Shown piece by piece: positions 49,401-60,600 of a stretch of 64,000 nt of DNA (position 1 is its first letter; each line of letters starts with the position of its first letter). Made by a program: the position numbers and the translations under genes. The stretch lies in the NCBI RefSeq assembly GCF_963678975.1, contig NC_089277.1, positions 23,634,672 through 23,698,671 on the forward strand. Direction: 5' to 3'. Origin of the DNA: Dysidea avara (lineage: Eukaryota; Porifera; Demospongiae; Dictyoceratida; Dysideidae). The notes beneath the pieces were generated by a model, which saw only the letters and a list, made by a program, of their open reading frames with translations, searched no databases and was not told where the DNA came from.

Positions 49401-50312
49401 TGGAACAATTGCTTCTCACCCTTCTTTAAGCTACACAAAGCCTGCAACATATAATGAAAGCAACTCATAATAGGATAGGCAGAAATTCATAAACAACAGA
49501 TAGAATAGCCCTCATAGCTATGCAGCAGGTTGTATTGTAGTACTATGATACCGACTATTCAACACTGACAATTTTATAATTCTTGACCTGTGAATAAGAA
49601 ACTTTTCCATTACAAGATGTGTGGAGAACATTTTACCAGTGTCCTCGCAAGATATTGACCTGTTACAATTTTAGATTGACCGTTGTTACAGATCTGCCAG
49701 CCTACAGCAAGTGCTTGTGTGTTACCTCTTGAATACTATTTGCTTTATAGGCTATAATATACCATTCAGTGTAATTTCTGACTACCACAGATACAGGCTG
49801 GGGTAGGGGGGAATTGATTGCTATTAACTGAGGCAAAGATGTGGGTCCCTTGAACGTTTGGATACTAAGATACTGCATGTATTCATGTAAGGGGCCACTC
49901 ACGCATATCGACTCGCAACTTGGAATTCATAGATCAACACCACAAGATTGCACATCCCTTCCTGTGACTGTCCCACTAGTTATTTTCCTGTGCTTTACTT
50001 GAATGCCTATACTTCTCCTATAAGTAAGGAGCTGAAAATTACAGATTCCCTGCACCATCCGCAATCTCAGCCCACATCTGTGGACCATGGTAGTTGGGGA
50101 TTTAATAGGTGCAAAAAAGTATATCTCCCACTAGGGACCTACAGATAGGCTATAGACTAAACAGCTGTGGAGAAGGGAGTATGCGAATGAACTACTTTCA
50201 TGGATACACAACTTACTTTAATAGCCGCTTCGACTTCTTCAAAGGAAGTTTGACCGTTTTTGTCTCTTCTTCGCAAGTCCATCCTCTTCAATCGCTTCCT
50301 AAGTTGATCCAT
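46404..50312 (-). CDS. integrase-core (rve, D-D-E) protein, 10 exons, 356 codons, one in-frame TGA
   Basis: Exons: 50312-50217, 49297-49212, 49162-49069, 49004-48925, 48874-48777, 47901-47762, 47708-47643, 47588-47542, 46811-46666 and 46621-46404. Every junction is GT-AG and phases agree; the sum is 1071 nt. The start MDQLRKRLKRMDLRRRD is the only ATG giving this frame. An N-terminal helical part (CIGYRILHKRL, a likely DNA-binding region) precedes the catalytic core: WHCDGYDKLKPYGFAIHG (Asp ~101), TILRTDRGTENTNIAF (Asp ~161) and NQRIEAWWGQLRKN (Glu ~202), spacing D-59-D-40-E. This fold cuts and joins DNA ends in retroviral integrases and related transposases. Codon 132 is TGA (48837-48835) within SYSRRILWLHVSP.NNDPYI. 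It means decay, readthrough or a sequence error. The gene starts just inside the right inverted repeat and converges on the kinase. I take it as the likely transposase. Confidence 0.87.
47060..47330. mobile_element. possible MITE in integrase intron 8
   Basis: GGTGATTCTAGACCTG on the left and AGTAGAATCGCC on the right are weakly inverted. They are followed inward by GGGGGG and CCCCCC runs respectively. The C-run at 47299-47316 may have length error. Family not assigned. Confidence 0.4.
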
Positions 50313-50472
50313 TGTTAAGTTTATACCGTGCCGTAAGTGTAAAAACTTGCAAATGTCCTCAATGTATAATCGTCTTTGAAATAACGTATTATCAAATCTT
50401 CCTCACCCACTGTGTGCAAAGCAGGAATGGCCATGATAGTGCCATGCTGGACACCATCCCATAATAACAAAT

Positions 50473-50727
50473 ATCACGTGCACATCTAATGACGTAGTAT
50501 TTCTCAAAGAAATTCTATGGAAATTTTTGAGAAACGAGAAAAGATCGAGAAGTACTAAAGAAATTTTAGGGAAAGTTTCAAGAATAGAGAAAAAATTGAG
50601 AAAAAATTGAGAAAAAGGTGAGAAACTTTAGAGAAACTGTTGAGAAATGAGAAAAAGTGAAGAAATTTCTCGGAAATTTCCCAGAAATGAAAGAAATTTT
50701 CGGGAAATAGACCGGAACGGGCCACCG
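50473..50727 (-). repeat. right long terminal inverted repeat
   Basis: The reverse complement starts CGGTGGCCCGTTCCGGTC and ends GTGCACGTGAT. It matches the left repeat at 41019-41257 with few differences and one extra TTCTCAATTTTT unit. It probably contains the integrase promoter; no TATA box is obvious. Confidence 0.9.
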
Positions 50728-50959
50728 TAATTACAATATATCATGCCATCATTAAAGAGTTTCTATAATTGTGGGTGGTTGCATGAGGGTCTACGAAGTG
50801 CTGTGATCGGAAGGTGATGTACATGCGCTGATGTTGAAGTTTCACAGGCACTGAAGGGCTGGGGCGGGATTAGAGATGTGCACGGGTAATGTAGCAGTAA
50901 ATTACTTCAACTGTATCACTACAGCGGGTATGAAACAATTGGCTATAGTTATGTACGGC
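50728..50959. other. no gene recognised
   Basis: Right flank of the two-gene element. It does not resemble repeat X, which forms the left flank. Confidence 0.45.
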
Positions 50960-51260
50960 CCTGCCGGAATTATTATCATTATTATTATTATTATTATTGT
51001 TTACTGAGCAGTCAGCTCTGCTGGTGTGCTCAGGAATCACAGAAACAAATACATTAGGTACAATAATATGATTGGAGTCTAGCTGTAAATAGATCGGTAT
51101 CTGCAATTTCAATTGTATCAGTTGGTAGTATGTTCCACTCGTTTATTGTTCTTGAGAAATAGCTGTTTTGGTATGCCGTGGTGGATGAGGTAGGTAAAAT
51201 ATAGTGAAGATGGCATGGGCCGGAGTCACGCTGACGAGTCAGTGGAGGCGGCATACCACC
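50960..51260 (-). mobile_element. LINE 3' end fragment
   Basis: The minus frame reads YQNSYFSRTINEWNILPTDT, the C-terminal WNxLP motif of these LINEs. The 3' UTR has the TGAGCAGTCAGC/GCTGGTGTGCTCAGG stem at 51004-51032, then an (AAT)n tail at 50967-50997. About 290 bp remain. Confidence 0.78.
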
Positions 51261-51556
51261 GTGGCGAAATTAAAACAAACTGATCAGTGACTGCTCACAA
51301 TTAAACCAAGAGTTGACAGCACAGTGTCTATCAAATCAGCCAGCTCGCTGTCGCTAATGACCTTGCCCACTTCCACACTGTTTGGGTTTGGGAATTGAGG
51401 CGGGCGCCTCACACTTCGACGTCATGGCGGCAAGTTTGAATCTTCAAAGAGCACAAAAGCGATCTCATAAACTAACCAACAACTTTTAGCGAAATTAAAT
51501 GTACAGGTACATTGTGTAAAAATCCCCTGATAGCCGCAGCCTTTTTACAATACGAC
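51261..51556. other. no gene recognised
   Basis: Spacer of about 300 bp without a supported feature. Confidence 0.4.
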
Positions 51557-51717
51557 TAGGGACCCGCCGATTATGCTCATAATTTTACCTATTATGCTAT
51601 GCTGCACTGCTAAAAAATTTACCTATTATGCTTAAATTTATGCTCAAAACTTACCTATTATGCTCAAATTATGCCCAATTATTTATGCCTCAGTTCCCAT
51701 GCACTGCTAATAATTTC

Positions 51718-54513
51718 CAGTTTATTTTTATTTTATTATTTTTATTTTAATACTTTTTAATGCAGTTCAGGACTGCATTAAAGGTCAGTGGGTAATAGAT
51801 ATGCCCACTGCCAAAGAAACATACATACAATACAGTGCAATAACTAATAATTACAACTGTTAGTTACTTATAATTACAATAGATAGCTAGAGATTGTTAA
51901 AATTGGTAGAAATTGGCGCTCTAGAGCAGCGGTGGCAAGGGCACAAAAGGTGAAATGTACAAGCTCTCTCAGGGTTGAAGTTATTAGTAAAATGCGACCA
52001 TAAGTAGTTAGTTAAACGATATTTAATTGTGTTGGTAGATAGTGAAAGATCAATGACTGGTAAGTAATTGTATAGTCTGGCTATCCTGTTAAAGTAAAAA
52101 TGATGTTGTGTTACTGATGATGTCCTTGGATGATTCAGTTTTTGGTTAATCCCAGATCTGGTGTTGCCTCTTGCAAAAGTAATGTAGTTGTAGATGTTAA
52201 AATTATCAGTGGGTGACTTTAAGGATTTCATTAGAAACAGTATATCTTGGAGTTCGTAGTGATACATGAGAGGCAGGAGATGCAGTTGTTCCAGTCTGAG
52301 TTTGTATGAGGATGTATAATCGTTAAGAATATATTTAGTGGCTCTTCGTTGAATGCGTTCTAGTGCAGTAATGTCTCTTATTAGTTGAGGCCTCAATAGT
52401 TGTGAACAATATAATAGTTGTGATCTGACTAGTGCTAGGTATAGACGTTTCTTTGCCTCAGCACTGTTAACCTGGAATGTTCTTCTGATAAGTCCTAAGG
52501 TTTGGTAAGCTTTCATACATGTGTTGTTATAGTGTGCTGACCAGCTGAGGTCAGATGTGAATGTTACTCCAAGATCTTTATGCTGTGCTAGACATTTAAT
52601 AGGATTTCCATTGATGGTGTATGTAGGGGGGACTGTTGTAGTCGAGAAGAAACGTAAATGAATAAATTTGGATTCGTTGAAAGGTAAGTCAGTCAGGGTG
52701 CTCCAATTAGAAGCTCTGTTGATATCAGTTTGTAACTTTACAGTATCTTCACGAGATCTAATTGCATATAGAAGTTTGGTGTCATCAGCGTATATAAAAG
52801 GAGTTGCAAATTGAATGAATTCGGGTAGGTTGTTAATGAAAATGACGAATAACAAAGGTCCTAAGACACTTCCTTGGGGCACCCCTGAATGTACATAACA
52901 TAATTCTGATAGTGAATCTCCTATCTTGACACATTGATAGCGATTGTGTAGATATGCTTCAAACCACTGTCTTGCTTTACCAGTTATTCCAAAGGTTTGT
53001 AATTTGCCAAGTAAGTGGTGGTGAGAGACAGAGTCAAAAGCTTTCTTGAAATCCATGTATACTACATCCACTTCACATTTGTTAGGTTCAAAGACTTTTT
53101 CTGCAAATACTAGTAGCTGCTGTAACGTAGATCTTCTAGGAAGGAAACCAAACTGATGTTTGGTGGATTGTTCTCTGACACGATTAATTATATTATTATA
53201 CACAATTCTTTCTAGAACCTTCGATAAAATACATAACAGTGCGATGGGCCTGTAGTTACTCACAGAACTTTTGTCCCCATATTTGTACACAGGAACCACA
53301 CAATGAGTGCGCCAGTCAAGAGGAATAAAACTGCATGATATACTCGTGTGAAAAAGATGGCAGATTATATGAAGTAGTGGCCCTGCACAGTGTTTGAAGA
53401 TTTTTGGGCTAAAGCTGTCAATGCCACAAGCTTTGGTTTCGTCAAGAGATATAAGTAAGTCGAGGACGTCAGAATCAGAAAACAGAATATCTTGAACATG
53501 AGGAGTGACACTGCTTGATTGTAAGTCAGATACAGATGATGTTGAACCTGTAGATGTAGAAAAAACTGAGTGGAAATAATTGTTAAATAGTTGAGCTTTT
53601 TCCAAGTCAGTGGATGCTGATTCATTTGTGTGGTACATTTTAGCAGGAAAGCTTTCTCGCCCTTTGATACTTGATATATATTTAAAAATTTTGTTACTAT
53701 TACTGTGAGCATAATTTAAAGCTAGATTTGTTTCATAATCATGCTTTGCTTCAGTTATCATCTGTTGTAATTCCCTTTGTAGATCCTCCACTTTAAGTCT
53801 TTTCCTTTCTGTAGGATGTCTCACAAGTTGTCTCTTAGCAGTGCGGAGGCACTTGATTTTGTGACGGATTGTTGGGTTAAACCACTTGGGATGATTTGAT
53901 TCTTTAATAGAGATCTTAGAAACATATAGATTTAAAGCACTATTTATGGCAGTTTTCAGGTATAGCCAGATAAACTCGACATTTTTAGAATTCAATGCTA
54001 AGGTAAAGTCATATTCTGTAAGGAATTGGTTCATGTCCTCCCAGTTAACTTTATTGTAATCTAATCTTTGTATACGTATTTTTGTAGGTTTGCTGAGGAC
54101 ATGGTTAATGAGAAGTTTTATCAAATAATGGTCAGATGAGAGGTTGGGTGGTAGGTTTGTGCAGGTTTCAATATGTTGAAGGCCACTAATATTAGACAAG
54201 GCTATGTCCAGGGTGTTCCCAGCGCGATGCGTGGGGCCAGTTATGCATTGAATCAAATTGAGTCCAAATACCGTACTACTTCTGCGAAATCATCAGCTGT
54301 GGGGGAACTACCACTGTAGATACTCCAGTCTATGTCAGGAAAATTTAAATCTCCCAATAATACAATGTTTTGGGTACTATCGAATGAATTGAGGTATGCC
54401 ATGAGTGAGGTATTATATTGATCAGAACAGTTAGGTGGACGATATATCAGACACACGAGCAAATTTGGGTCTATCTCAGCAGAGACTATTTCTAAATCAT
54501 TTGGAGAGGACAA
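51718..54513 (-). mobile_element. CR1-type LINE, nearly complete ORF2, one frameshift
   Basis: The minus strand 54513-54253 encodes the end of an endonuclease (LLVCLIYRPPNCSDQYNTSL, VLLGDLNFPDIDWS). After a frameshift near 54275, 54256-51887 continues with GNTLDIALSNISG and SSDHYLIKLL (the catalytic SDH), then the RT: CGIDSFSPKIFKHCAGPLLH, VYMDFKKAFDSVSHHHLL, SGVPQGSVLGPLLFVIFINN and an intact FIYADDTKLL box. The C-terminus has ALERIQRRATKYIL and ends at 51887. The 3' UTR has a GGCAGTGGGCATA...CCCACTG stem and a T/A-rich tail at about 51718-51760. The endonuclease N-terminus and ORF1 are missing. This is the best-preserved LINE in the window, but not active. Confidence 0.9.
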
Positions 54514-54617
54514 CTGCGTTACTGTGAGGAAAGATTTGAAAGCTAATAATACAGTTTATGGATAAATAATAAGTGGCTGAAGCGCAAACCTATACTTGTC
54601 AAAATGTATATCACAGA

Positions 54618-54706
54618 AAAGATCGATATACTCTAATAGAACAGTCAGTTATGTGATTGTTCTATTAAAGTTACTGACTGTTCTATTAGAGTATATCGAT
54701 CTTTCT
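54618..54706. repeat. palindrome of CTCTAATAGARCAGTCA motif
   Basis: AAAGATCGATATACTCTAAT... on the left and its exact complement on the right enclose ~25 bp. One motif unit lies in each arm. It shows that the AAAGATCGATA leader belongs to the motif. Confidence 0.88.
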
Positions 54707-54837
54707 GTGATAGCTATTTTTATAAGCAAGAATTCATACTGTTACAAAATATTCTACCTATTATGCTAGCATTATGGTCAATGCTTTCAGGCACCTATCA
54801 TGCTCATAATTATGCCAGCATAATCGGCGGGTCCCTA

Positions 54838-55300
54838 CGACTTCATGGTTGAAAGAAAATCGCTTCAATGAGATGCGATGATGAAGAAAATGAAAAAAAG
54901 TAACGATGCACATTTGAATAAATAATTTAATTAACGCATGGTAAATGGGTGGGCGATGGAACAAACTACTCCAACAATTTGCCTGACTTTTAGTGAGGTA
55001 GTTACTCATTACACAAACAAAGGTTACATGCCCCTGGTTTCGAGGTGGAATCTTTTAGTAAGCTGAGATCTCGCCATGCGGATTTTAAAAGATTGCGTAA
55101 TCGATCCCTCATGTAAATGACTCATCATCATCATCATCACAGTAGTGGTTGCGTGTTTATTATATTGTGGGAGCGCGCTTTGTGCTTCATGGCCTCGCGA
55201 CTCACTACCGTGAGTCTTGATCTATAAAGTCCACTGATTATGTATGCAGAACAAAAATGTCTAGCAATTCAGTCTTCACAACAGCATAACTGTAACAAGA
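54838..55300. other. no gene recognised
   Basis: Contains a short (ATC)n run at 55124-55140 and a CACTACCGTGAGTCTTGAT scrap at 55204 that resembles the centre of foldback X. Confidence 0.45.
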
Positions 55301-56215
55301 TTACTGCATATACAACTGAGCTTCTTTCACCAGAACAGACTCATCACCAAATATCTGATCGTAACAAATCCTAGCTTCAATATCTTCAGTATTGGTTAAT
55401 AGTAGCTAACTGACGGAAGAACCAAGGCAGGTTGGGTTGGGTACATCAAGTGTTCTTATTCCCACAACCTTTACTGTCCCATAAAAGGTCAGCAGTAAAA
55501 TAAGTAACAACCTGTGTTCTACCACTAGAGCCTGATTCACAGTAGTAATGATCACTAACAAAGGGTAGAGTTGTCCACGATCCTTTGAACGAGGACAAGT
55601 TAATGCCTTGTGACTATCATACTCTGGATTCACACTAAGGCCTACTCCATATAGGACCAGATGTGCTTCCTTGGAGCACTAAAAGTAATGGAGATGCCAT
55701 CCAAGTATGGAAGATCAATGGACAATTGGTAAGGACCACCCATCAGGAGTTCCCTTCTGAATATCTATCGTCATTCCACATAATCTACTGTATAGAATAT
55801 GGTGGGAAGGGAAAAGAGTGGAGAAGCAACCTGCAAAGTCATTGGGAGGTATACAAGCAGCAACAGTAGTAGCAATCTGCATGGACAACCTCCCTTGGCA
55901 GGGTTAACATCAGCTATCTCTTTTCCCTGCCCACCTCCCTCAGCTATCTCATCAGCAACAGTAGTAGCAATCTGCATGATCCAACCTTTCTCTCCACCAC
56001 ATGACAGTGTCATGTCACAGTATACAACGAAAGTAAACGTCATCACTCTTTACAATGTAATAACCAGAATTATTACAAGAGGCTGGGTTTAGCTGGTAAA
56101 TATCTCTACAAGACTTTTCTGTCTGTGTAGTAGAAAAGCCATATTGGTTACAGTCAGTATTAGCCATCACTACTCCCCTATTAATAATGACAACACCAAG
56201 TATGGTCATACATGT
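55301..56215 (-). pseudogene. cysteine-containing secreted-type protein, broken copy 1
   Basis: The minus strand reads, in pieces, CNQYGFSTTQTEKSCRDIYQ and NPASCNNSGYYIVKSDD. After a one-base shift it continues VVYCDMTLSCGGEKGW and QIATTVADEIAEGGG. The C-terminal exon reads SDHYYCESGSSGRTQVVTYF, WDSKGCGNKNT, an in-frame TGA, CTQPNLPWFFRQL and, after another shift, EDIEARICYDQIFGDES and LYMQ-stop at 55301. SCRDIY...NSGYY...YCDM...CGG resembles the start of fibrinogen-like domains. The C-terminal block is shared with 57536-57800. I believe, from memory, that this layout is frequent in sponge secreted proteins. Two frameshifts and a stop mark it as a pseudogene, unless the sequence has errors. 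Confidence 0.6.
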
Positions 56216-56356
56216 TAACAGTCACTACCTAGAACTTCTCAATACTAACATTACTGTATTACATATTTAATACTGTATTTACTTGGTTAAATACAGTATT
56301 ACTTATTACCTTAGTTCTACTCAAAAATGATGTTTAAGCTATTATTTTCAAAATGG

Positions 56357-57165
56357 CAGGGGCGTAGGGAGGGGGGTTCCGGGGGGTTCAGGACCCCCCC
56401 CCCCCCCCCATGTAAAATTTAGACTTCTGCAAGCAGGATCCTAACACACCATTTAGTGTGGCAGGACAAAATGAGTGAGCAATAGTGTAATGGCACAGCA
56501 CAACAATTGATAAAACTTACATTCATCTCTCAGGGAAGGATTTACAGAGGTAACATGAGCCCTCTTCAAAACTTGTTAAAAAGATCGATATACTCTAATA
56601 GAACAGTCAGGTATATACTCTAATAGAGCAGTCAGGTATACTCTAATAGAACATGCATTTAAATATCCATGTCCATATGAAGTTTTTCAGACATTCCAAC
56701 ATTAAATGCAAAACTTAGCATGACCTTATACTGCTATAGCTTTGGTGTGCAGTGTTTAAAGATATAGAGCTCCAGTAATTTATCACTTGTGTTATGCAAA
56801 ATGAATTCATGCTATGCATATTTGTATAGTTATATTGTTTTGATTGTCATTTGTATCAGTGGATTCATGGCTCCTATACCACAGTGAGATATAACCATCA
56901 CTTACAGATTACTATATGTGTCTCTATGTGTTATGCTGTCTGTTTCCACTAGGTGACTTTATCTAGTACTACCTTCATCCCAGGGGCACTTAATGCATCA
57001 TAATTAATGTACTTTTTGCATAAAATATAGCAATTTGCTGAGTTTTGATTTATTAAAATATTGAAAGTCTCTCAGCGGTTGGGGGCTGCGCCCCCAGACC
57101 CCTGCTTCTAGTAACTCAATGCTGGTGCTGGAACCCCCCTTCAAAAAATCCTGGCTACGCCCCTG
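56357..57165. mobile_element. CAGGGGCGTAG-TIR element
   Basis: Left CAGGGGCGTAGGGAGGGGGG, right CCTGGCTACGCCCCTG. About 809 bp, non-coding, with long G and C runs near the left end. No clear target duplication. It contains three units of the 20-bp motif at 56582-56655. Its ends resemble those of 44285-45191. Confidence 0.75.
56582..56655 (+). repeat. CTCTAATAGARCAGTCA motif, three units
   Basis: Leader AAAAAGATCGATAT then three units (the third degenerate). Lies inside the CAGGGGCGTAG element. Confidence 0.85.
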
Positions 57166-57535
57166 AAATAGATTAAGGTACCACTCAAGTGCGGTTACTA
57201 TTTGAAGGTGTACATGTGATGGTGTGAAATCTATATATACATACATAAGTACATAAACAGTACTACATAAGTTACTGTAAGATTTCTACAAACTGCAATA
57301 GTACTTCTCCCACTGCCATTAACAAGCAAATAAACCATAAAATTTACCAGTACTCTTTTTATTGCACAGCTGTCAGACAGGTGGTACTATTAATACTTAT
57401 ATTACTGTTTATCATATTCAGCTATTACCAAAAACACACTGTGTATACACATGTGTAACAACTCGATACTGTATGCAAGTAAACAAGAAGGCTTAGCAAC
57501 ATTGTTGGACTAATACAAAGTTACATTGTCCAGTT

Positions 57536-57800
57536 TACTGCACGTAAAAACAAGCTTCTTTTACTAAAACAGATTCATCTCCATAATGTTGATCATAACA
57601 GATCCTAGCCTCAATATCATCACCATGAGTTAATGGTAACTGACAGTAGAACCACGGCAAATCAGGGTCCACACAACAAGTGTTCTTACTTCCACAACCT
57701 TTACCAGGGTCACTTGTAAAATAAGTGTTAAATTGTATTCCACCAGTAGTGCCTGATTCATAGTAGTAATGATCATGAATAAATGGTATTCATCTGAACA
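57536..57800 (-). pseudogene. cysteine-containing secreted-type protein, C-terminal exon, copy 2
   Basis: The minus strand reads IPFIHDHYYYESGTTGGIQF, NTYFTSDPGKGCGSKNTCC, VDPDLPWFYCQLPLTHGDD and IEARICYDQHYGDESVLVKE, ending YVQ-stop at 57536-57538. The frame is open from 57797 to the stop, unlike copy 1. Just upstream the frame meets TGA and the homologous wording shifts frame. No upstream exon is visible to 60 kb. It is either a fragment or the last exon of a gene whose other exons I cannot find. Cysteines and DxPWF...DDIEARIC are conserved between the copies. Confidence 0.6.
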
Positions 57801-60399
57801 TTTAATAGGCAAGCAAAGCCTTGAACATTAGATTTGATAAATGTGACCAAAACTATACTGTACATTTGGATACAAGCAAATTTGTGGGAATACTCAATTT
57901 ATGTCATAAATCTGTGGAAGACAATTGTGCATATAATTATGTATACATTAGCTACCTGTAAATTGTTAAACGTACACACATGTAGACACACAGAGTAGTA
58001 CTGTATACACCGGACAATACAAGTACACAAACACACTCACATACGATAATACCATATACATGCATTATAGTAAGTACAAGCTGTAGCTAGTTCTAACAGA
58101 TTAGCCAGATGCAATAGCTGTACACATAAGTGCGATGCCCTAGGACAAGAAGTACATAATAAACAAAATTATTGCTAGCTATCAGACAGTACCCAGTAAC
58201 CAAGTGTACAGGTCACAACTAGTATTACGTTGCAAGTATAGGTGAATTACCAACAAGTGTGGGTGCCATGAGGGACGAAAGGGAATTTTTAACCCGTAAG
58301 ACAGGCACAATTGCATGAGGGACAAGTAATGAAAGACACTGGGATGGATAGCCATATAGGTTAATGCAGGGGGTAGGCCAAGAACCTAGGAATAAGTTTC
58401 AGAACATTGCTGCATTAATTCCAAAGCACTGATAACAGTACGTACATTCATACACCATAGGAGGATTTTAGTTCTACAATATATTGCTTTCCTCCACATG
58501 CATACACAGCTATGTGTATTGACTCTTGAGATGAGTTCTGAGTATACAAAACCTTCTGTAAAAACTTTTGATAACCGTTTACACAATTATTTCTAATTAC
58601 AACCACTGCAACAAGAAATTCAATATTTGGGACCAATCTGCTAAACCTATAACTATTTACAATTTTGCATAATGTGCTTTATTTTGAACATTTTGGGAAA
58701 CACAGAGAATTTTTATGAGCATAGAAAACATGCACACTATTAATGGCTTGTGAGTTCTATACTTTTGGGAATCAAGGAGCATCTTTTTAAGTATGCAATT
58801 TGTATGTATTTAGAAACATGACACAAACATACTTTGTGTAAAGTGATATATCATTATTAATTGTTATTTTCTTTATGGCATAGTCATGCTATAGTCCAAA
58901 ACAACTATCCTATATCCGGGATGGTAAGACTGGGTGGTAGGGGGAATAACATTGAAGACACACTATGTACGTGGTATTTTCTTGAATAGTAACTCTATCC
59001 AGTGTTGTTTAAAAAGGAATGTATATGCTCATCACTGTTTGACATCACTTTGTTAGGCTGACATCACCTACCACAGTATAGATATACAATGCATAATTAT
59101 ATTACGGACTTGCCATGCCATTGGCCTCCTTTGTGTCCCGTTTCTTTCTCCACTAGCTAGTGGAGGTGTTAATTCATGGGTAGCATGTCTATGGTATCTT
59201 GAGCTAACCATTGTGTTTATAACAGTTAATGATTGAATTGGTATTTTTCAGATTGTTCTTTGCTGTATAACGAGCAAAGGGATTGAAAAACGAGCAGTAC
59301 TGTTACTGTGTTTCCAGAACAACCCTCCTCAATGTCTTATATCTGACAACTAAAATATAAGGATCAGTGTCATTTTAAACATAACATAAATTCTGTTGTT
59401 TTTTTTGTACTGTTTGTAAAGTATAGGGTTGAGCTTTTTATGTTTACATTTACGAATATCTGTGAATGAAAGGTTATACCTGTTATTATTAGACAACTAT
59501 CCCTCGAACCTGCAAGGAGGCTAACAGTAAGCCTGTGAAGCAGGGAGACAGAAACCTGTAACTGAAAACTGTAATGAAACACAGCAGATGAAATCTTCCA
59601 TCATTCTTACCATTGCCACCCAGTTGATGAAATACCTCCTGCAGGAGCCAGTCAGAATTATGATTTATATAGCATGTTCACAGCCTGTTAACACTGTTCA
59701 GTATGTTTTAAACACTGTTTACTATGACTATTGGAGGTGACTGGCAACGTATTGTATACATAGAAAACACTGTGTGGATGACTGAGAAGAAAATGTGCAC
59801 TGGGTAGCTGATGTGTGCCATTATACTGCATGCTTTCCTTAAGGCTCATCAGCACTTGAGGAGATGTGTACCACTGAAGTCCCCTTATAATTTGCCACTG
59901 CTCTCAGCAGACTACACAGACAATCCATGCACATAGCTGAACACTACAACATAGTTTATTAATTATCAGCGTTAGGTCAACTAAAGTGATGTAACAGCTG
60001 AAGTAATGTATGGTACGAACAAGTGGACCAACACCTGGAGCAACCACAAGTGGACCATCACCTGGAGCAACCGTACCAACATGCTTGTTGTTTCTGTATT
60101 GTTTTCACTAACAAGTAAACACAATTAAGGACAGGCGCTCCCTACATTACTTTAATGAACAATATCGCTAACCAGCTGCCCATATAACACACATTAGTTA
60201 TGTGACATCATCAGTTCCCAATCGCTATAATATCTATGGCAGAACCTAGTTGAAAACAAAGCTGAATGACCACCTTCTTTTCCCACCTTATAGTCAGGAG
60301 AATTTTCAGACATAAAACTGATTTTATAATACGTCCAGTGGCACATTTTCCATGATGCGGTATTCATGGGTTTACAATGCAAGGAAAATAATATATTGT
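57801..60399. other. no gene recognised
   Basis: A 2.6-kb AT-rich stretch with only short open frames. Parts near 59100-59200 share wording (CCTCCTTTGTGTCCC) with 27825-27845, so it may contain remnants of that repeat family. Confidence 0.4.
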
Positions 60400-60600
60400 A
60401 AATTAGAGTAGAGATCATAGAAAATAAAGAGTAATGAAATAAGGGAGGATGCCTACACCTGCAGCATGGACATTTAATCCTGATTAAATATATATACCCA
60501 TGAACGAATTAGGGATTAAATGTCCACTAGGCAACCTCCCTTGTTTTACCACTTATTGATCCCTAATTGAACTTAAAAATATTTACTTATTTTGTAACAC
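60400..60600. mobile_element. palindromic MITE
   Basis: Inner arms with GACATTTAATCCTGATTAAA / AGGGATTAAATGTCC and outer ATAAGGGAGGATGCCT / AGGCAACCTCCCTTGT. Related to 39548-39752. Confidence 0.65.

Larger units (their letters stand above)
41019..50727. mobile_element. two-gene TIR element: protein kinase plus rve-type integrase, 9.7 kb
   Basis: Long inverted repeats of 239 bp (left) and 255 bp (right) bound two convergent genes and little else. The kinase ATG lies about 100 bp inside the left repeat and the integrase ATG about 160 bp inside the right one. Their coding ends overlap in the middle. The outermost bases read CAGTGGCCCGTTCTGG and its near complement, with TA on each side. A D-D-E integrase is a plausible transposase, so I infer a DNA transposon. 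The kinase would be a second conserved gene or cargo. Introns hold younger MITEs, so the element is not recent. The left flank is a truncated repeat X that does not resume on the right, so the insertion site is not clean. Alternatively, two inverted repeats may flank two host genes by chance. Confidence 0.72.
51557..54837. mobile_element. TAGGGACCCGCC-TIR element, split by a LINE
   Basis: Left TAGGGACCCGCCGATTATGC, right GCATAATCGGCGGGTCCCTA. Flanks carry CGAC on both sides, a 4-bp duplication. Subterminal repeats of TTACCTATTATGCT occur three to four times on the left and once or twice on the right, possible transposase-binding sites. Apart from the inserted LINE (51718-54513) the element is non-coding. 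A palindrome of the 20-bp motif sits near its right end. Confidence 0.82.
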
